Assembly (NCBI GenBank): GCA_023264495.1
Contig: JAHFMM010000002.1
Span: 21,177 to 55,974, forward strand
Source of the DNA: a bacterium
Lineage (GTDB): Bacteria > Patescibacteriota > Minisyncoccia > Phycocordibacterales > Phycocordibacteraceae
Direction of reading: 5' to 3'
DNA length: 34,798 nucleotides
Shown here: positions 32,304-34,798 of the stretch, in pieces
How positions within the stretch are numbered: the first letter of the stretch is position 1
Layout: the number at the start of each line of letters is the position of its first letter
The notes under the pieces: model-generated
What the model was told of the DNA's origin: nothing
Databases searched by the model: none
Seen by the model: only the letters and a program-made list of their open reading frames with translations
Program-made: the position numbers and the translations under genes

Positions 32304-32745
32304 GATTGGTACGCAAGATCTTCTCGGCGGCAAGCGTTGCGATCCGCGCGATTTCCCCCTCGCTCTCTCGGAGCGACCTGGCCGCCTCCTCATGCGCGCG
32401 GTCTTCAGCATCGCGAGCGATGCGAACCGCCTGCGTCTCGGCCTCGGTGAGCATGCGCGTCTTGTCAGCTTGTGCAGAGCTCCGCGCGCGCTTGACGATA
32501 TCTTCTGCTTCATGCTCGGCAGCGCTCAAAAGCTGCTGCGCTTCGGTACCGGCACGCGAGAGTTTCTCGGTCGATGCTTCGGCATCCGCGATGCCCTGAG
32601 CGATGACCCGCTCGCGTTCGCGCACCATCTTCAGCACCGGCTTATAGAGGAACCACGTGAGTGCAACGACGAGAAGCACGAAGTTTACCGTCTGCGCGAT
32701 GAGCAGATGCCAGTCGATGCCGAAAGTGGTGAAAAGCGCGGTCAT
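32296..32745 (-). CDS. atpF: ATP synthase Fo subunit b
   Basis: The 149-residue protein has one N-terminal membrane helix (about 13-33, LLIAQTVNFVLLVVALTWFLY followed by KPVLKMVRERERVIAQGI) and a long Ala/Glu/Arg-rich coiled coil to the end. It forms the peripheral stalk. It is one b gene only, so a homodimer is expected. Length is normal. It lies seven bases after atpE. Confidence 0.96.
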   Translation of the reverse strand: MTALFTTFGIDWHLLIAQTVNFVLLVVALTWFLYKPVLKMVRERERVIAQGIADAEASTEKLSRAGTEAQQLLSAAEHEAEDIVKRARSSAQADKTRMLTEAETQAVRIARDAEDRAHEEAARSLRESEGEIARIATLAAEKILRTNHD

Positions 32746-32752
32746 GCGGAGG

Positions 32753-32989
<237 letters not shown>

Positions 32990-32993
32990 TTAA

Positions 32994-33812
32994 TTACGTT
33001 ACTAAAGACACCCTTCGTTCAGAATCATCGAGGAACTCTTCCTCGATCTTCTCAACTTCTTCGTCATGCAATTCTACCGCAATCTTGGTGAAAAAGAGAG
33101 TGAGGAGCGCGAAGATCGCCGCCTGGATGAACCCCACAAAGGTCTCAAACGCGAGAAACGGCACGGGTACGATAAACGGGACGAATAGCATGATGACGAG
33201 CACCAGCACTTTGCCGGCGAAGATATTCCCGAAGAGACGGAAGGAGAACGATACGAGGCGCACCAGCTCAGAAACGAATTCGATGAGCCCCACCATGAAT
33301 GCGAGCGGTGATGAGAAGGTGATGAACTTTCCCGCATACTTCATCACGCCCAAGGTCGTGATACCGGCAATCTCGATGGCAAAGAAAGCAATCAGAGCGA
33401 GCGCGAGCGTCATATTGAGATCCGTTGCGCCCGGATAGAAGAACGGAACGACCTCTGTGACGCCCTTGACCTCTTCGACAATGCCGACCGAGGCGACGAA
33501 TGGCAGAAGTCCGAACCAATTGATCGAGAGAATGAAGAGGAAGATCGTCATGATGAGCGGGAACATCCGATCAGCAAGATCCTCATTGCCCAGCGTCTCG
33601 CGGACGAGATTGTAAGGATACATGATGAGCAACTCGAGAACTGCCTGCGCACCAGTCGGCCTGAGCTTCAATGACCGTCCGACAATAAAAGCGCCTATGA
33701 TGCATACGAGCGATACGACGATCGCCGTAACGAGCGTATTCGGAATCGGGACCGATCCGATATGAAAAAGCGCCAGAGGCGCCAGATGGATTGCTATCCC
33801 GCCATCGTGCAT
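32994..33812 (-). CDS. atpB: ATP synthase Fo subunit a
   Basis: The 272-residue protein has about five membrane helices and the conserved arginine Arg192 in VRLVSFSFRLFGNIFAGKVL, which faces the c-ring glutamate. Other typical parts are INWFGLLPF and AVLELLIMYPYNLVRETLG. The C-terminal tail (LHDEEVEKIEEEFLDDSERR) is unusually acidic and extends past the last helix. It is the first gene of the operon B-E-F-H-A-G-D-C; no atpI or separate c-ring assembly gene precedes it. The ATG follows TGCTACAAT by seven bases, so the operon mRNA should be leaderless. Confidence 0.97.
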   Translation of the reverse strand: MHDGGIAIHLAPLALFHIGSVPIPNTLVTAIVVSLVCIIGAFIVGRSLKLRPTGAQAVLELLIMYPYNLVRETLGNEDLADRMFPLIMTIFLFILSINWFGLLPFVASVGIVEEVKGVTEVVPFFYPGATDLNMTLALALIAFFAIEIAGITTLGVMKYAGKFITFSSPLAFMVGLIEFVSELVRLVSFSFRLFGNIFAGKVLVLVIMLFVPFIVPVPFLAFETFVGFIQAAIFALLTLFFTKIAVELHDEEVEKIEEEFLDDSERRVSLVT

Positions 33813-33819
33813 AATGCCT

Positions 33820-33828
33820 ATTGTAGCA
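33820..33828 (-). promoter_or_regulatory. Extended -10 promoter, leaderless, of the ATP synthase operon
   Basis: TGCTACAAT on minus; the -10 box at 33820-33825 is seven bases before the atpB ATG. No convincing -35 was found. Confidence 0.5.
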
Positions 33829-33875
33829 GATTGCCATAGTGTATGCTATATACGAGGCAGTGATTACTAATAATA

Positions 33876-33881
33876 GATACT
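33876..33881 (+). promoter_or_regulatory. -10-like box of the SWIB gene, leaderless
   Basis: TAGATACT on plus (GATACT at 33876-33881), eight bases before the ATG at 33890, with no Shine-Dalgarno. It shares the 77-base divergent gap with the atpB promoter. Confidence 0.4.
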
Positions 33882-33889
33882 GATTCATC

Positions 33890-34135
33890 ATGGTAAATGC
33901 AGCATTGTCAAAACCTCTAACCCTCTCGCCCGAACTCGAGGCCGTTATCGGCGCTGGCCCGCTCCCGAGAACAGAGGTTGTGAAGAAACTTTGGGAATAC
34001 ATCAAGAAGCACGATCTCCAGAATCCGGCTAACAAGCGCAATATTCTTGCAGATGAAAAGCTTCGTGTTGTCTTCGGCAAAGATGAAGTAACGATGTTCG
34101 AGATGACGAAGCTCGTCTCAGCACACTTGAAGTAA
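33890..34135 (+). CDS. SWIB/MDM2-domain protein
   Basis: The 81-residue protein is essentially a single SWIB domain (about 8-80): KPLTLSPELEAVIGAGPLPRTEVVKKLWEYIKKHDLQNPANKRNILADEKLRVVFGKDEVTMFEMTKLVSAHL. The xLPRTEVVKKLWEYIKxxxLQ pattern and the DEKLR...F segment are the family hallmarks. SWIB domains are best known from eukaryotic chromatin-remodelling proteins and MDM2. In bacteria they occur in chlamydiae, where one is fused to topoisomerase I, and, from memory, in CPR genomes. A role in chromosome structure or transcription is only inferred. It is monocistronic, with a strong terminator. Confidence 0.93.
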   Translation: MVNAALSKPLTLSPELEAVIGAGPLPRTEVVKKLWEYIKKHDLQNPANKRNILADEKLRVVFGKDEVTMFEMTKLVSAHLK

Positions 34136-34159
34136 CACAGGGTGTCCTGTTTGCTCGCT

Positions 34160-34196
34160 ATACGACCCGCCTCACGGCGGGTCGTATCATTTTTTC
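34160..34196 (+). terminator. Rho-independent terminator of the SWIB gene
   Basis: Stem ATACGACCCGCC/GGCGGGTCGTAT with loop TCAC, followed by CATTTTTTCCC. Confidence 0.92.
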
Positions 34197-34219
34197 CCTC
34201 TATCACTGTGAACAATCGA

Positions 34220-34246
34220 TTTACTGCTATACGAGCGTGATACATT
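34220..34246 (+). promoter_or_regulatory. Possible promoter of the ABC transporter gene
   Basis: TGATACATT (-10 at 34241-34246) with TTTACT (34220-34225) at 15-base spacing. The ATG at 34285 would have a leader of about 30 bases without a clear Shine-Dalgarno. Confidence 0.35.
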
Positions 34247-34284
34247 GAGAAGAGTGGCGTTAGTCACGGGCAATATTTCAAACG

Positions 34285-34798
34285 ATGGCAGAGCCAATCA
34301 TTACCGTCAAAGATCTCAACTTCTACTACGACTATAAAACGCCGTTGCAGATGCTCGCACTCAAGAATGTCAATCTCGAGATTGATCGCGGACAGTATGT
34401 CGTCTTCTTCGGCCCCTCTGGCTGTGGCAAGACGACCCTCGTCTATCTTGTCTCGGGTATCACGACTGGAGACAATGGCACGGGCAAGATAACCGTCAAC
34501 GGCCAGGATATCCTCGGCCTTTCTCGAGACGAGCTTTCGGTATTCCGCCAGACCGGTATCGGCATCATCTTCCAACAATTCAACCTGGTTCCCTCTCTGA
34601 CCGTGCTCGACAACGTTGCGCTCCCGATGACCTTCATCGGCGTGCCGCAGGACAAGCGCCGAAAAGATGCGTATGAGATCTTGAAGCGCTTGAATATGGA
34701 AAAGTATGCCGACCGGTACCCGAGCGAACTCTCGGGAGGACAGCAGCAACGTGTCGGCATCGCACGCGCACTCGCCAACAACCCTCCTATCATCATCG
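34285..34798 (+). CDS. ABC transporter ATP-binding protein, LolD/MacB type; 3' end beyond the window
   Basis: Starting at ATG 34285, the frame is open for 171 codons to the window end. It has Walker A GPSGCGKTT (43-51), the Q-loop Gln97 in GIIFQQFNLVPSLTVLDNVALP, and the signature LSGGQQQRVGIARAL (149-163). This is typical of the MacB/LolD/FtsE-like ATPases that energise a permease for lipoproteins, peptides or cell-surface work. Walker B lies just past the end. A permease gene is expected next. Upstream in-frame codons contain no alternative start. Confidence 0.95.
   Translation, partial: MAEPIITVKDLNFYYDYKTPLQMLALKNVNLEIDRGQYVVFFGPSGCGKTTLVYLVSGITTGDNGTGKITVNGQDILGLSRDELSVFRQTGIGIIFQQFNLVPSLTVLDNVALPMTFIGVPQDKRRKDAYEILKRLNMEKYADRYPSELSGGQQQRVGIARALANNPPIII

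Overview
The window is a gene-dense bacterial chromosome segment of moderate-to-high GC. It most resembles a Candidate Phyla Radiation (Patescibacteria/Parcubacteria-type) genome. I infer this from family knowledge, not a search: small reduced housekeeping proteins, a sigma-region-4/HARE-HTH fusion, a stand-alone SWIB-domain protein, many single-pass extracytoplasmic proteins of unknown function, short ATP synthase delta and epsilon subunits, a cysteine-free L36, and a short in-frame insertion in Ung. Almost everything is on the minus strand. Only an M13 peptidase, the SWIB gene and a partial ABC ATPase are on plus. No tRNA, rRNA, CRISPR array or transposase was seen, and no gap between genes exceeds about 210 bases.

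Layout: (1) 1-3759: dnaK (3' end beyond the window), grpE, an unrecognised small gene, and a fused purC-purE. (2) 3968-7937: the cluster infA-rpmJ-rpsM-rpsK-rpsD-rpoA-rplQ-rplM-rpsI, read leftwards from a good promoter near 7971-7999. (3) 8003-11227: a membrane-anchored baseplate-J-like protein and, divergently, an M13 metallopeptidase; both look leaderless. (4) 11204-13609: a 2.4 kb module holding only a stand-alone IMP cyclohydrolase (purH N-domain) and threonine synthase (thrC). Each gene has its own near-identical promoter/leader, a similar 3' tail and a terminator, and the whole module is bracketed by an exact 24-bp direct repeat of the 3' end of the peptidase gene. (5) 13635-20179: a tightly coupled eight-gene operon (DUF8128-like membrane protein, mltG, mnmA, a small secreted protein, an ATP-cone/Mrr-like nuclease, another small secreted protein, a Cas4/RecB-like nuclease, ung). 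(6) 20248-24264: the sigma4/HARE regulator with a palindrome in its promoter, leuS, and a membrane protein. (7) 24351-25475: a secreted tail-collar/tail-fibre-like protein with an AT-richer 3' half, bracketed by two exact 31-bp palindromic repeats. (8) 25479-33812: ychF, three small membrane/cytoplasmic proteins, and the complete F1Fo operon atpB-E-F-H-A-G-D-C. (9) 33890-34798: SWIB protein, terminator, and the start of a LolD/MacB-type ABC ATPase.

Two promoter styles recur. Several genes have an extended -10 box (often TGn plus TATACT, TATAAT or similar) ending 6-8 bases before the ATG, so their mRNAs should be leaderless. purC-purE, purH and thrC instead have a -35, 17-base spacing, a structured 5' leader and a strong Shine-Dalgarno. 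The most unusual signal is the purH/thrC module: different metabolic cargo between shared 5' and 3' ends, inserted at a gene 3' end with a 24-bp duplication, and with no recombinase inside. It looks like a small gene-cassette system. The repeat-bracketed collar gene could be a second example of repeat-mediated cargo exchange.
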